DNA of 64,000 nucleotides, taken from an uncultured Bacteroidales bacterium. Lineage in GTDB: Bacteria > Bacteroidota > Bacteroidia > Bacteroidales > UBA932. The stretch is from positions 35,061 to 99,060 of the forward strand of contig CALVDM010000006.1 in the NCBI GenBank assembly GCA_944326335.1, in the 5' to 3' direction. This document shows positions 36,701 through 45,861 of the stretch, one piece after another; position 1 is the stretch's first letter; each line of letters starts with the position of its first letter. Below the pieces are notes generated by a model. The model was given only the letters and a program-made list of their open reading frames with translations, did no database searches and was not told where the DNA came from. The position numbers and the translations under genes are program-made.

Positions 36701-37631
36701 TCACGGAGGTAAAATCAGTATTGAAAGCGACAGGGGAACGAGAGTAAGGATGACAGTGCCGCTTTCTGCAGATGCGGATGACAGAAAGCCGGACGAGGAC
36801 TACAGTCATGAAGAGGGAGCGGATGCAGCGTCCGCAAGGATTCTCATCATCGATGACAATAAGGAGATGGTGGCATTTCTTGCCGGGACATTGTCCCGAT
36901 ATTATCAATGCAGGTGCGCATATAATGGCAATGACGGACTGGAAGCGCTGGACGGGTATTCTCCGGACCTTATTATTGTTGACGAGATGATGCCGGGAAT
37001 GGATGGTCTGGCTTTTTCACGGGCAGTCCGTCAGAATCACCGTACTGCCACTGTCCCGATAATAATGCTCACGGCGAAGGATGATATGGCGACTGAGATG
37101 AAAAGCATAAAGATAGGTGTGGATGTGTTTATGCCCAAACCTTTCGATTTGAAAAAACTTCAGCTCAGAATAGCACAGCTGCTACAGAGAAAGGACTCTG
37201 TAGAGCAGTCTGTCAGGATGGAAGCCGTCTTGAATACGGCTTTCAACGGAAGCCCGGAAAGTAAGTCATACGACGAGATTTTCATGGAGAACGTAATCAG
37301 GGGCATCGACGGGAATATGGAGCGGGATGACTTTGACGTCTCCTCTCTGGCGGACATGCTCGCAGTGGACAGCAAGCAGCTATATAGGAAACTGAAGCAG
37401 CTGACAGGCTATTCCCCGGTAAATTATATCAGGAAACTCAGGATGAAGAAGGCTGCCCTGCTGCTGAAAGAAGATAAATTTACGGTTTCCGAGGTCATGT
37501 TCCTCGTGGGTTATTCCAACTCGTCATACTTTTCAAAATGTTTTGCGGAAGAATTCGGCATGAAGCCCAAGGATTACATCATCATAAACAGAAATAAGGA
37601 CAAACGGCAGATACAGGACATGTCTGATTAG
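33732..37631 (+). CDS. Hybrid two-component system regulator of PUL2
   Basis: 1299 aa. Signal/anchor at the N-terminus, two seven-bladed sensor propellers of Reg_prop repeats ('NRGMIWLGTKRGLYSF' type) to about 660, Y_Y_Y domain, membrane span about 751-771, then histidine kinase with H804 ('NVSHELKTP'), ATPase motifs ('NAIKYV', 'DNGCGIDKDELP', 'GNGIGLYL'), receiver with phospho-acceptor D1084 ('VDEMMPGMDG') and a C-terminal AraC DNA-binding domain ('VSEVMFLVGYSNSSYFSKCF'). All catalytic residues are present. The periplasmic sensor binds a glycan fragment and the AraC part activates PUL genes. It is the only such regulator in the window, so it may serve both PULs. Confidence 0.96.
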   Translation: MAGSRWVFLIFLFLPFLLEGEVLHNHPLKRESVYRSFDNIRLPFDDNQVNAIFQDNRGMIWLGTKRGLYSFNGYDFHEYHDEIFSNQSRVLSIVQIDDDHLCLGTDDGIKWFDLTDESFCVLYPETRLDYGVCSLALHAGSLWIGTQEHGLLRMDIADGSVEKTGLSVGDETMIYSIEPAEEKLFIASYEHLCYYDMEAGRVSLVDLGVSGRLPVNALLWDEGKDCIWVGTRGCLYKYDIGKEDVIWKSDMTGISIRTLSRDADGNLLIGTDAGLYILDAESGDCTHVVHDSRNSKSLCNNIVLDILCDRNHNVWLGTDSGISLVYANSGQDYIHLSEFVSSGEGNLFTCMIKDSSGDYWLGGKNGLLHITDTAEGYRTDWFRQNSGSHPLRHNIVRYIFEDSSDNIWIASDGGVGRYDDRKDEFIFYRIQDGKSGRNADWAYSIAEDMYGRLWIATYKGGIFVCDRDNMKLLHHFDESTGVGNNVYMVQNDDGGHVWACTSSGLVSVDVNSLEVRQHGINTFNMLYYRNSIWYSVLGKLYRYDINTSRTADIPYPGTGSYIYSFVPGNDRIWFTSAEGVFCADPLTLTVKSIPVAPDNYLCGLYDGQDNELLWGGEDCIVRMSLDGKETGSRPDSVFISSIVSNGRLLKFNEDYSGCNPRYGNSIELKKITNVDVELSSYSYRSDDTFFYKFDNDAWWSALRKGQNHIPLVNLRGGRYKLMLSVSNPDSDPSAAINEYYISVPYPWYLDRKAFAVYLLLAVSLVVAVVRQVHVRNRRKLELREKEMKQELADMKMDFFVNVSHELKTPLSLIMAPVSKMLSETTNARQRNALSKIYDNALRLNTLIHKILDFRQIETESGDSLIRSHVEVCSMVRGCMNIFSAALEEKRVTVNFHSARETVWANIDKLKIESAIMNILSNAIKYVEKGTGIIDVGVESDKNNLEITIADNGCGIDKDELPLVFIRYFQGRHSREGNGIGLYLVKKYIELHGGKISIESDRGTRVRMTVPLSADADDRKPDEDYSHEEGADAASARILIIDDNKEMVAFLAGTLSRYYQCRCAYNGNDGLEALDGYSPDLIIVDEMMPGMDGLAFSRAVRQNHRTATVPIIMLTAKDDMATEMKSIKIGVDVFMPKPFDLKKLQLRIAQLLQRKDSVEQSVRMEAVLNTAFNGSPESKSYDEIFMENVIRGIDGNMERDDFDVSSLADMLAVDSKQLYRKLKQLTGYSPVNYIRKLRMKKAALLLKEDKFTVSEVMFLVGYSNSSYFSKCFAEEFGMKPKDYIIINRNKDKRQIQDMSD

Positions 37632-37728
37632 CGTTGTTTTTTGTCCGATTTGGTTTTCCGGCAGAACGGCTTTTTCCTTAAACTTGCGTGAAACTGTCAG
37701 ATTACAAACTTTTTAAAAATAGTCAGCA

Positions 37729-37887
37729 ATGGAAAAAACCAGACATCCGGATTTTGACGGCCCGGCAGCTTATGAGTCGCCTCGTGTGGAAACTGTCTCA
37801 GTTCATACCGGCACAGGCGTGTGTACTTCTATGGCCGGGTCAGATACCGAAACATTCGAACAAGGGGAAGATTATTTACTGTTTTAG
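37729..37887 (+). CDS. Small acidic protein upstream of a lipoprotein gene (52 aa)
   Basis: An ATG frame of 52 codons ends 12 nt before the lipoprotein start at 37900. The protein (MEKTRHPDFDG..., with 'AAYESPRVETVSV' in the middle and 'ETFEQGEDYLLF' at the end) has no signal peptide or membrane span and an acidic tail. It shares order and motifs with the 47-aa protein at 54364-54507 (YE-S/T-P, then ETFE), which also precedes a fimbrillin-like lipoprotein gene. Function unknown; a leader or chaperone-like role is only a guess. Confidence 0.6.
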   Translation: MEKTRHPDFDGPAAYESPRVETVSVHTGTGVCTSMAGSDTETFEQGEDYLLF

Positions 37888-37899
37888 TTTTAACGACGT

Positions 37900-39261
37900 A
37901 TGAAAAAACGACATATCTTGTTGCCGATGGTGGCAATCTGTGTTTCATGTGCAAAGGAACCTGCTCCGGAACAGGAATCTGCAACAACCGGAGTCAGGGA
38001 GTTCATTGCGAACATAGAAAGTGTGCAGACAAAGACGGTGCTGGATGCCGACCTGAGCGTGAAATGGGGAGTGGGCGATGCTATCAGTGTATTCGACGAG
38101 GCCGGAAATCATTTCCAGTTCAAGTCGCAGGGCGAAGGGACTTCCGTGGTTTTCAGGCAGGTCACCGAAGGTGAACTTGTAGGGTCTACGTTCTATGCCA
38201 TATTCCCATATAATGAGAACAATACCATTTCGGGCAATGTCATCAGCACCTTTATGAATACGAATAATTATTCGGCTTCACCGGGAAGTTTCTCGAAGAC
38301 ATGGCATAATGTCATGACGGCCAAGTCGTCTGGTAATGAGCTTGATTTCAAGAATCTGGCAGCATTGGTGAAATTCGAGGTGCCGCAGGACCTGTCCCTT
38401 GCCTCGTTCTATTTTTCGGCTACAAATGTGGTTGCACGGGAAATAGATGTGGCGATAGATGACTCCGGAATACCTTCCGTATCATCGCGCTCTACTGAAT
38501 CTTACGGCTGTATGGTCCTTCCTCCCGAGGGAAGCGCCACTCTTGCTGCCGGCGTGTATTATATGCCTATCCTCCCGGGGACTTACAGGAATTTCAGGCT
38601 TGCCCTGATCTGGGCTTCAGGGACAGTGACCCAGTCTGATGCTTTCAGCCTTGATGAATTTGTCGCGGACAGGAATAAGGTGATTAATGTGGGGACACTC
38701 TATGATAACAGGGATTACTATAAATGGATTTCCTTCGAAAATGGCATGCTGCATTCCTCCGTCGCCAACTACCAGGACAATGCGACTTTGAAGGTGATAG
38801 AGAATCCGTGGAAATATACTGCAAATTCAAGCCGGTACATTCTTGAGTCGGATGCATCTGCCCGGACGTCAAATATCCATGGCGGCTTTACAGTGGATAT
38901 AAGCGGCCTTAACAGTGCTGTAAGGGGAAGAATCCGGAGTGTCAAGTTCCAGATGTTCATGCCATCTGCCAATGCAGGCAAATATTACCCGAGGCTTGAA
39001 CTCGATGACAACAGCAGAATAATGCCTGTCAGTATAAATGGGACGAAGCCTGCAGGTACTGCCTGGACACAGGCGGAATTTAATGAAGCGATAATAGCGG
39101 ACGGCTGGAATACATTCGTTTATACGTATGATGATGCAAATATGTCACTTATAAGGTTCAGACCTATGGCCTGGTTCAGCAGTGGCGGAAATGTAGATGC
39201 GTCTACCGGAAATCATCTGGTTTATTTCGACAACATCGGATTCTCATTTATGGAAGAATAA
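37900..39261 (+). CDS. Fimbrillin-like lipoprotein with C-terminal carbohydrate-binding-like domain
   Basis: 453 aa. Lipoprotein signal ('LPMVAICVSCAKE', Cys 17). Residues about 30-265 match the fimbrillin-like/Mfa pattern ('TKTVLDADLSVKWGVGDAISVF ... STFYAIFPY'). Residues about 280-453 form a beta-rich module ('GGFTVDISGL', 'KFQMFMPSANAGKYYPRLELDD', 'VYFDNIGFSF') resembling carbohydrate-binding modules. The stop is 1 nt from the next ATG, so it is translated with the clan-A hydrolase. A surface glycan-binding role is inferred. Confidence 0.72.
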   Translation: MKKRHILLPMVAICVSCAKEPAPEQESATTGVREFIANIESVQTKTVLDADLSVKWGVGDAISVFDEAGNHFQFKSQGEGTSVVFRQVTEGELVGSTFYAIFPYNENNTISGNVISTFMNTNNYSASPGSFSKTWHNVMTAKSSGNELDFKNLAALVKFEVPQDLSLASFYFSATNVVAREIDVAIDDSGIPSVSSRSTESYGCMVLPPEGSATLAAGVYYMPILPGTYRNFRLALIWASGTVTQSDAFSLDEFVADRNKVINVGTLYDNRDYYKWISFENGMLHSSVANYQDNATLKVIENPWKYTANSSRYILESDASARTSNIHGGFTVDISGLNSAVRGRIRSVKFQMFMPSANAGKYYPRLELDDNSRIMPVSINGTKPAGTAWTQAEFNEAIIADGWNTFVYTYDDANMSLIRFRPMAWFSSGGNVDASTGNHLVYFDNIGFSFMEE

Positions 39262-39262
39262 A

Positions 39263-40759
39263 ATGAAAAGGGCTGTATTGTTTACATTTTTTCTCTGCAT
39301 GGCACTGATTATCGCCTGTTCTTCAGTGCCGGATATGGGTGAGGCAGGTACAAGACCCGGCGAGGGATCATCCCAGTCCCTGGGCCCGCTTCCTGCCGAT
39401 AAGGGATATGTGATGGTTGAGGCGAAGAATTGGGAATGGGAGGACAAGTCAAAGGAGTATTGGGCATGGTATCCTTCGATGACGGTAGACAGTCTCGGTG
39501 TGAAACCTTCCGAACAGGATAATGTAAATAAATACGGAAGCTGGGCGGATGGCCCGCAGCTGTCAGCCACCGGTTTTTTCCGTACGGATAAATATCGCGG
39601 CCGCTGGGTCATCGTGGACCCGGAAGGGAGAATCCATATCGATGCGGCAGTCGTGGGAATAAATGTAGGCGGCGGCCTGGTCAACAAACAGTATTTTACG
39701 GAAAAATACCAGGACGACAAGGAACTGTGGATAGAGCATGTGGCAGAGCAGCTTTCCGGATATGGTTTCAATGGCGCAGGAGCATGGTCTGACGAGGACC
39801 GGATAAGGTTTTACAACGATTTCTCTGCAGACAGGAAACTGACCTACTGCCCCAACATAGATGTAATGTCGGATTATGCCTATATGATTGGTGCGGCATC
39901 CCAGAATCCGGGAAATACGGCCTATCCCAACAGGTGTATCCTGGTCTTTGACCCGGGTTTCAAGGAATATTGCGAAAAGGTGATTCCTGAATTTGTCTCG
40001 ATTTACAAGGACGACCCGAATGTCCTGGGCTATTTCACGGATAATGAAATGCCGCTGCAGACGGGAAACCTCAAGGGGTACCTTTCGTTGCCGGAAGGTG
40101 ATTACGGAAGGGCGGCAGCGGAAAGCTGGCTGGCGCAGAAAGGGATATCCGAGGATGAAATCACGACCGAGACAAGCCGGGAATTCGCCGGATATGTGGC
40201 TGATACATATTTCAGGATAGTAAGCAGGATTCTCAAGGAGAACGACCCGAACCACTTGTATCTCGGTGCGAGATATGCCGGCACGTCCAAATATATTGAA
40301 GAAGTGTATAAGGCAGCTGCAGAGCACTGTGATATCATATCCATGAACTATTATGACCGCTGGAGCATAAATGACTCCCATAAGGATATACAGAAGTGGG
40401 AGGCGTGGGCTGACAAGCCTTTCATGATAACGGAGTTCTATACCAAAGGCGAGGATTCATACGGCAATCTTCCGAACATCACCGGAGCGGGCTGGACTGT
40501 CCATACGCAAAAGGACAGGGGTATCTATTATGAAAATTTTATAATCGACCTTCTCCGTTCCAGAACCTGTGTCGGATGGAGCTGGCTCAAATACCTCGAT
40601 AACGACCCTACCACACCGAATGCGGAATCATCGAATATCGATTCCAATAAAGGCATCCTTGACAATCGCTATGAACCGTATGAAGATTTGGTGTCAAGTA
40701 TGACAAAGGTCAACAGAATCCGATACGGCCTGCTATCCTATAATTGGTTATATCAGTAA
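39263..40759 (+). CDS. Clan GH-A hydrolase, agarase/porphyranase-like, lipoprotein
   Basis: 498 aa. Lipoprotein signal ('CMALIIACSSV'). A (beta/alpha)8 barrel with 'GRWVIVDPEGRIHIDAAVVGIN' at its start, acid/base E262 in 'YFTDNEMP' and nucleophile E391 in 'FMITEFYTKG', the usual positions of retaining clan GH-A enzymes. The layout resembles proteins annotated as beta-agarase in gut Bacteroidetes, where real agar activity is not implied; endo-acting beta-galactosidase or similar is plausible. It lies between the fimbrillin-like gene and susC, 11 nt before susC. Confidence 0.72.
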   Translation: MKRAVLFTFFLCMALIIACSSVPDMGEAGTRPGEGSSQSLGPLPADKGYVMVEAKNWEWEDKSKEYWAWYPSMTVDSLGVKPSEQDNVNKYGSWADGPQLSATGFFRTDKYRGRWVIVDPEGRIHIDAAVVGINVGGGLVNKQYFTEKYQDDKELWIEHVAEQLSGYGFNGAGAWSDEDRIRFYNDFSADRKLTYCPNIDVMSDYAYMIGAASQNPGNTAYPNRCILVFDPGFKEYCEKVIPEFVSIYKDDPNVLGYFTDNEMPLQTGNLKGYLSLPEGDYGRAAAESWLAQKGISEDEITTETSREFAGYVADTYFRIVSRILKENDPNHLYLGARYAGTSKYIEEVYKAAAEHCDIISMNYYDRWSINDSHKDIQKWEAWADKPFMITEFYTKGEDSYGNLPNITGAGWTVHTQKDRGIYYENFIIDLLRSRTCVGWSWLKYLDNDPTTPNAESSNIDSNKGILDNRYEPYEDLVSSMTKVNRIRYGLLSYNWLYQ

Positions 40760-40770
40760 AAACACGGACT

Positions 40771-43700
40771 ATGAAAAAATTGTTGGTCTTTGTGCTTTGG
40801 ATAACCGTCCCATGGCTTTCCATCGCTCAGGACGGAATGGTAACCGGCAAAGTGACTGATACATCAGGCGAGCCGGTAATAGGCGCGGCGATTTATTACG
40901 AGGGCCTGAATGCAGTGAATGCCACTACGGACTTCGACGGGAATTATGCAATAAAGCCTGTCCCGGGAAAATCTCTCGTGTTCAGCTGTATAGGAATGAA
41001 GGAAAAATCCGTGCCGGTTACAGGTCCGGCAAAGATGGATGTGATACTTGAGCCGGAAAATCTTTTCCTTGAAGATGCAGTGGTAATCGGGTATGGAGAG
41101 CAGCAGCGGCAGGATTTGACAGGGGCTATTTCTTCGGTAAAGGCGGATGAGCTCCGTAAGTCATCGGAGCTGGATGTCTTAGGCTCCCTGAGAGGCCTGG
41201 TGGCAGGACTGGATATATCTTCACATTCCGGAGAGCCAGGTGCAGGATACAGTATATCCATCAGGGGGAACAATTCGATAAACGCATCTTCAGCGCCTTT
41301 GATAGTGATAGACGGGATGCAGATGGATATTAATTCCGCAGAATCCGCCACCTCGTCAATGTCCATATCGGGAACGGACCCGCTGTCCTTCCTGAATCCG
41401 GTCGATATCCAGTCGGTCGAGGTCCTTAAAGACGCCTCTGCGACGGCTATATATGGTGCCAGAGGCGCCAATGGCGTAATCCTGATAACGACCAAAAGCG
41501 GAACGTCCAATGCCGGCAAGACCGCAATAACCTTTGATGCGAATTTCAATGTCACCACAAGGGCAAGGGACCTCGATATGCTGGATGGCCAGGAATGGAT
41601 TAACTATAGATTCGAAAGGGGTGACACCGACTGGTGGTATTTCGGCAAGGATACGGACGGTGACGGAGTGGAGGATACCCCCAAGACGGTCGAGGATTAC
41701 GGACGGGAAGCCGTGGATTGGAGGGATTTGATGTTCAGGAATGCATTTTCCCAGCAGTATAATCTTTCAGTAAGGGCCAGTGTGGGAAAGGGGACGGACA
41801 TCCTCACGAGCATAGGCTATCTTGACCAGCAGGGCCTGATAGTCAATAACGGGTACACGAAGCTCACGGCCAAAGTCAAGTTGGACCACGAAATCAACGG
41901 CCGGGTCAAGATAGGGGTCAATGCAAATTATGCCCGCACCAAGTCCACAGGAGCTGCGACATCGTCCGGCGGCACATTCAGCGGTTATGGTATGACGCAG
42001 ATGATATACCTGGAAAAGCCTATCGACAGATTCGAGGACCCTGCGGATGCCAATTCATCCTACTCGGCATTGACATCCATATACGACTGCATAACCGAAG
42101 AGTCAAGCAGGACCGGAATATCGGACAGATTGATAGGGAACGCGTGGCTTGACTGGAAGATAATGGATGACCTTACCTTACGTGTCTATGCTTCAGGAAA
42201 TGTTTCCTCTGCCACCAACAACGAGTTCTATTCTGCCAAAACACGCTGGGGACGCTCGAATAACGGAGTGGCGACCAGTTCAAGTTCAAACTCTTACGGA
42301 ATTACGGCCAATGCCACCCTGACATACAGACATGCGTGGAAGAAGAAGCATAACTTCGATGCAATGCTGGGAGGGGAACTTGGTGATTACGGCTTTATGT
42401 CTTATTCCCAGGAGGCGGTGGATTTCGAGGAAGACGCTCTTGGAGACATGTCCATGGCTATGGGGACCATCAAGAATCCTGTACAGGTAAAAAACTCCAG
42501 TTCCAGGCTTTCAGCATTCGGCAGGGTGAACTATAATTTCAACTGGCGATATTATATTACTCTGAATTTCAGGGCAGACGCTTCGTCCAAGTTCAGCAGG
42601 GAGTCCCGGGTGGGTTATTTCCCGTCCGTGTCGGCTGCCTGGAGGATATCCAACGAGCCATGGATGAAAGCCGCAAAGTCGAAGGCAGTCGATAACCTGA
42701 AACTGAGGTTGAGTGCAGGCCTGTCGGGTAATGACAGGATTTCCAATTACGCCTATATGTCCTATATGGACAAGATATATTATTCCTCCGCCTCGGGTTC
42801 TCAGCTCCTCGGGACAGCGGAAATTTCATTGGGCAACGAGAAACTTAAATGGGAGACCACCTATCAGTATGACGTGGGATTGGATATGACTCTCTTCAAG
42901 GGACGGGTGGACTTCGTATTCGATGCCTATTACAAGGATACAAGGGATATGCTGTTTATGGCTACTCTGCCGTCACAGATGGGATTCACATCACAATGGC
43001 AGAATATAGGAAGTGTGTCGAACAAGGGTATCGAGCTGACGCTCAATACTGTCAATGTCCGTAATGACGATTTTTCGTGGAGTACCTCCCTGACATTTTC
43101 ACTTAACCGGAACCGTATCGAATCTCTCGGAGAAGGCGTGTCGGTAAAACCGAACAATATCAGCAAGGGAGCCTTCAAGGATGAACCGACACAACTGATG
43201 ACCGGGCATCCCATAGGCATCATATACGGCTATGTATGGGATGGCAATTACCAGCTCAGCGATTTTGACATCTACTATATGAGCACTTCGATTCCCGTGG
43301 ACCCGTCCCTGGTCAGCTCCGCCAATTACAACGACTTCGATTATGTGCTGAAGGATGGCGTGACATCCATCAACGGTGTCAATCCGAAACCGGGAGACCG
43401 GAAACTGAAGGATATCAGCGGGGACAATATCATCAATCCGTCCGATGACAAGACGATAATCGGAAAATGCCTCCCTGATTTTACATACGGTATAGGCAAT
43501 ACCTTTACATGGAAAGGACTGAGTCTTTATTTCTTCTTCGACGGGGTCTATGGCAAGGACATTCTGAATGAATTCAAATACAGTACGGTGTCTGGAGGAG
43601 TGACTACATACAACAACATCACAAAAGATGCCTACTACAATGCCTGGCGTCCGGAGAACGGGTCCAACAAGCATGCCCGCCTCATAAACCAGAGCGCATG

Positions 43701-43974
43701 TCAGGAGCCTTTGTCGACTTATTTCGTAGAGGACGGATCCTTCATAAAATTGAGGACATTGAGCCTGTCCTACAGTTTTCCCCGGGAAATATGCCGGCCT
43801 ATACATTTCGAGGGCCTGAAACTGTCTTTTACCGTGAACAATGTCTACACCTGGACGAAGTATTCCGGCCTCGACCCGGACATAACCTCTTCCAATCCTA
43901 CCTTCCCTGGCATGGATAGAATGGCATATCCTGCAGGACGGACTTATTCACTGGGTATAATCGCCAATTTTTAA
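40771..43974 (+). CDS. susC: SusC/RagA-type TonB-linked transporter (PUL2)
   Basis: 1067 aa. Start at 40771 gives a signal peptide ending 'LSIAQDG'; then the carboxypeptidase-like domain ('GKVTDTSGEPVIGAAI'), plug ('VVIGYGEQQRQDLTGAISSV', 'SGEPGAGYSISIRGNNSINA', 'TAIYGARGANGVI') and barrel ending in Phe. It is a close paralogue of the PUL1 SusC along its full length, while codon use is visibly more A/T-ending. Partner SusD begins 10 nt later. Confidence 0.95.
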   Translation: MKKLLVFVLWITVPWLSIAQDGMVTGKVTDTSGEPVIGAAIYYEGLNAVNATTDFDGNYAIKPVPGKSLVFSCIGMKEKSVPVTGPAKMDVILEPENLFLEDAVVIGYGEQQRQDLTGAISSVKADELRKSSELDVLGSLRGLVAGLDISSHSGEPGAGYSISIRGNNSINASSAPLIVIDGMQMDINSAESATSSMSISGTDPLSFLNPVDIQSVEVLKDASATAIYGARGANGVILITTKSGTSNAGKTAITFDANFNVTTRARDLDMLDGQEWINYRFERGDTDWWYFGKDTDGDGVEDTPKTVEDYGREAVDWRDLMFRNAFSQQYNLSVRASVGKGTDILTSIGYLDQQGLIVNNGYTKLTAKVKLDHEINGRVKIGVNANYARTKSTGAATSSGGTFSGYGMTQMIYLEKPIDRFEDPADANSSYSALTSIYDCITEESSRTGISDRLIGNAWLDWKIMDDLTLRVYASGNVSSATNNEFYSAKTRWGRSNNGVATSSSSNSYGITANATLTYRHAWKKKHNFDAMLGGELGDYGFMSYSQEAVDFEEDALGDMSMAMGTIKNPVQVKNSSSRLSAFGRVNYNFNWRYYITLNFRADASSKFSRESRVGYFPSVSAAWRISNEPWMKAAKSKAVDNLKLRLSAGLSGNDRISNYAYMSYMDKIYYSSASGSQLLGTAEISLGNEKLKWETTYQYDVGLDMTLFKGRVDFVFDAYYKDTRDMLFMATLPSQMGFTSQWQNIGSVSNKGIELTLNTVNVRNDDFSWSTSLTFSLNRNRIESLGEGVSVKPNNISKGAFKDEPTQLMTGHPIGIIYGYVWDGNYQLSDFDIYYMSTSIPVDPSLVSSANYNDFDYVLKDGVTSINGVNPKPGDRKLKDISGDNIINPSDDKTIIGKCLPDFTYGIGNTFTWKGLSLYFFFDGVYGKDILNEFKYSTVSGGVTTYNNITKDAYYNAWRPENGSNKHARLINQSACQEPLSTYFVEDGSFIKLRTLSLSYSFPREICRPIHFEGLKLSFTVNNVYTWTKYSGLDPDITSSNPTFPGMDRMAYPAGRTYSLGIIANF

Positions 43975-43984
43975 AACCGGAGGA

Positions 43985-45856
43985 ATGAGTATGAAGACAA
44001 TGTATAAGCCGATGGTTATTTTCATGGTGGCGTGTGCTGCGGGAGCATGCGATTTTCTGGACCGCACCCCCTTTACACAAATCGCCACGGATGAATATTT
44101 TACCGAAGAATTGCATTTCAAGCATGCTACAATAGGAGCATACGAGGCCATAACGACCAATGTCGTCGGCGGGGCCCAGACCTCCAGCGTTTCCGGCGGG
44201 ACATATTATTGCGGGCTTCCGGTCATAATGAATGCTCCGTCCGACGAATTGCTTTGCTATTACAGTGCGGGCGTGACCGAAGGCCAGTTTACGCAGGTGA
44301 TAAATGCGAGCTTTACGGAAACAAATTCCGGTTTCAGACGCATGTGGGATGCATTCTATTCAGGGATAAACAGATGTAATTCCATTATAGCGAATGCCCA
44401 TAAGGTGGAGACCGATGCTGTCAAAGGCTATGTGGCGGAGGCGAGGTTTCTCAGGGGAGTATATTACTGGTATCTGGCCCAGACATTCGGCGGTGTCCCC
44501 ATCGTGGAATACAGGAGCAGCGGAGACGAACCCCGGTCATGTCTTGAAGATGTCTATGCCTATATTCTTGACGACCTTCAGCATGCTGCCGACAATCTGC
44601 CTGAAGAAACTGGTAAAGGGGCGATAGGAGAAGGGTCTGCCACGAAGTATTCTGCAGAAGCCTATATCGGAAGGATATGCAACTATCTGGCGGCCTGTAA
44701 AAGGACCGGCGCCGGTGCAGAACTGGTCGCTGCACAGCCTCTGAACGATTTTTCATGGGTGGATGCCGCACAGATGAGCGAAAGGGCGTATTCATGTCTC
44801 AAGGATATAGTGGATAATTCTCCATACGTTTTAATAGATGATTTTACGAATCTGTTCAGGGAGACGACGAAGGAAGATCAGCACAAGGAATGCCTGTACA
44901 TGGCGGAGAATTATCTGGAAGGCTCTGAAGGCACATTCCCGTCCACGAGGATGTTTGCCCTGGCCCCTGGCAGCAGCGGACTCGCCGAATACGGACAGAC
45001 AGGGGCCGTGAATGCCCGTTACGCAATGCCCACTCCGAAAATATTCGGTTTTTTCTCGCCTCTCGACCCGCGGAGGGACTGGTTCTGTACAGGGACGGCG
45101 GGCGGTTCCGTAAATGGGGGAACTCTGATTGAGGAGCGGTCGAGTGACGGTTACATTTATGTCAAACCGTTCAAGAGGCACGGAACGATAGGCGGTGTGG
45201 AATGGAACGCCGACAACGATTCCAGGGTAGACAGCCCCACACAGACTTACCTTCCTTTCCTTGACCCGGTCAATGCCAGCGTAGGCAAGTTCAGGTTCGT
45301 GCAGATAGGTCAGATAACCACCCATACCCAGGACAGGCACGGCCTCTCTTTCCCGCTGATGCGTATGGCGGATGTTTATCTCATGTATGCGGAAGCCATA
45401 TTTTTTCATCTCGGAGATGAAGCTGCCGCCCGGGAATATATGCGAGACGTGCTGCTCCGTGCCTGCGGAAAAGACGAAGCCCTGACAGACTATCTCATGG
45501 AAAAATACAGGAAGGATGACTTTATCGAGGAATTGCTTGAGTCCCGTGAACGTGAGTTGTGCTTTGAAGGGACTCGCAAATATGATTTGTTCCGGTTCAA
45601 CCTTCTTGACAAGACGATGAAGGACCTGGTCCATACTCCGATTGCCCAGAGCGGGAATTACAATTACTACGGCTGGTCGTCCTATCATCGTTTTGACGAC
45701 GGGAAGCTGATTGGCATAAGGGAAAGTGCGGCCATATATTTTGCCCCTTGCGCTGAATCCATCAGGAATAATTGGAAACCGCATAAGATATGGGCACCGA
45801 TATCCTCGCTGCAGATTACCGCAAATCCGAATCTTGAACAGAATGCTAACTGGTAG
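43985..45856 (+). CDS. susD: SusD/RagB-type glycan-binding lipoprotein (PUL2)
   Basis: 623 aa. Signal and lipobox 'MVACAAGACDFL'. SusD signatures: 'FYSGINRCNSII', 'AEARFLRGVYYWYLAQTFGGVPI', 'SFPLMRMADVYLMYAEA', 'SRERELCFEGTRKYDLFRF', 'PHKIWAPISSLQI'. Paralogue of the PUL1 SusD. Its start could be the ATG at 43985 or 43991. The next gene starts 5 nt after the stop, with no stem-loop between, unlike in PUL1. Confidence 0.95.
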   Translation: MSMKTMYKPMVIFMVACAAGACDFLDRTPFTQIATDEYFTEELHFKHATIGAYEAITTNVVGGAQTSSVSGGTYYCGLPVIMNAPSDELLCYYSAGVTEGQFTQVINASFTETNSGFRRMWDAFYSGINRCNSIIANAHKVETDAVKGYVAEARFLRGVYYWYLAQTFGGVPIVEYRSSGDEPRSCLEDVYAYILDDLQHAADNLPEETGKGAIGEGSATKYSAEAYIGRICNYLAACKRTGAGAELVAAQPLNDFSWVDAAQMSERAYSCLKDIVDNSPYVLIDDFTNLFRETTKEDQHKECLYMAENYLEGSEGTFPSTRMFALAPGSSGLAEYGQTGAVNARYAMPTPKIFGFFSPLDPRRDWFCTGTAGGSVNGGTLIEERSSDGYIYVKPFKRHGTIGGVEWNADNDSRVDSPTQTYLPFLDPVNASVGKFRFVQIGQITTHTQDRHGLSFPLMRMADVYLMYAEAIFFHLGDEAAAREYMRDVLLRACGKDEALTDYLMEKYRKDDFIEELLESRERELCFEGTRKYDLFRFNLLDKTMKDLVHTPIAQSGNYNYYGWSSYHRFDDGKLIGIRESAAIYFAPCAESIRNNWKPHKIWAPISSLQITANPNLEQNANW

Positions 45857-45861
45857 CCAAT

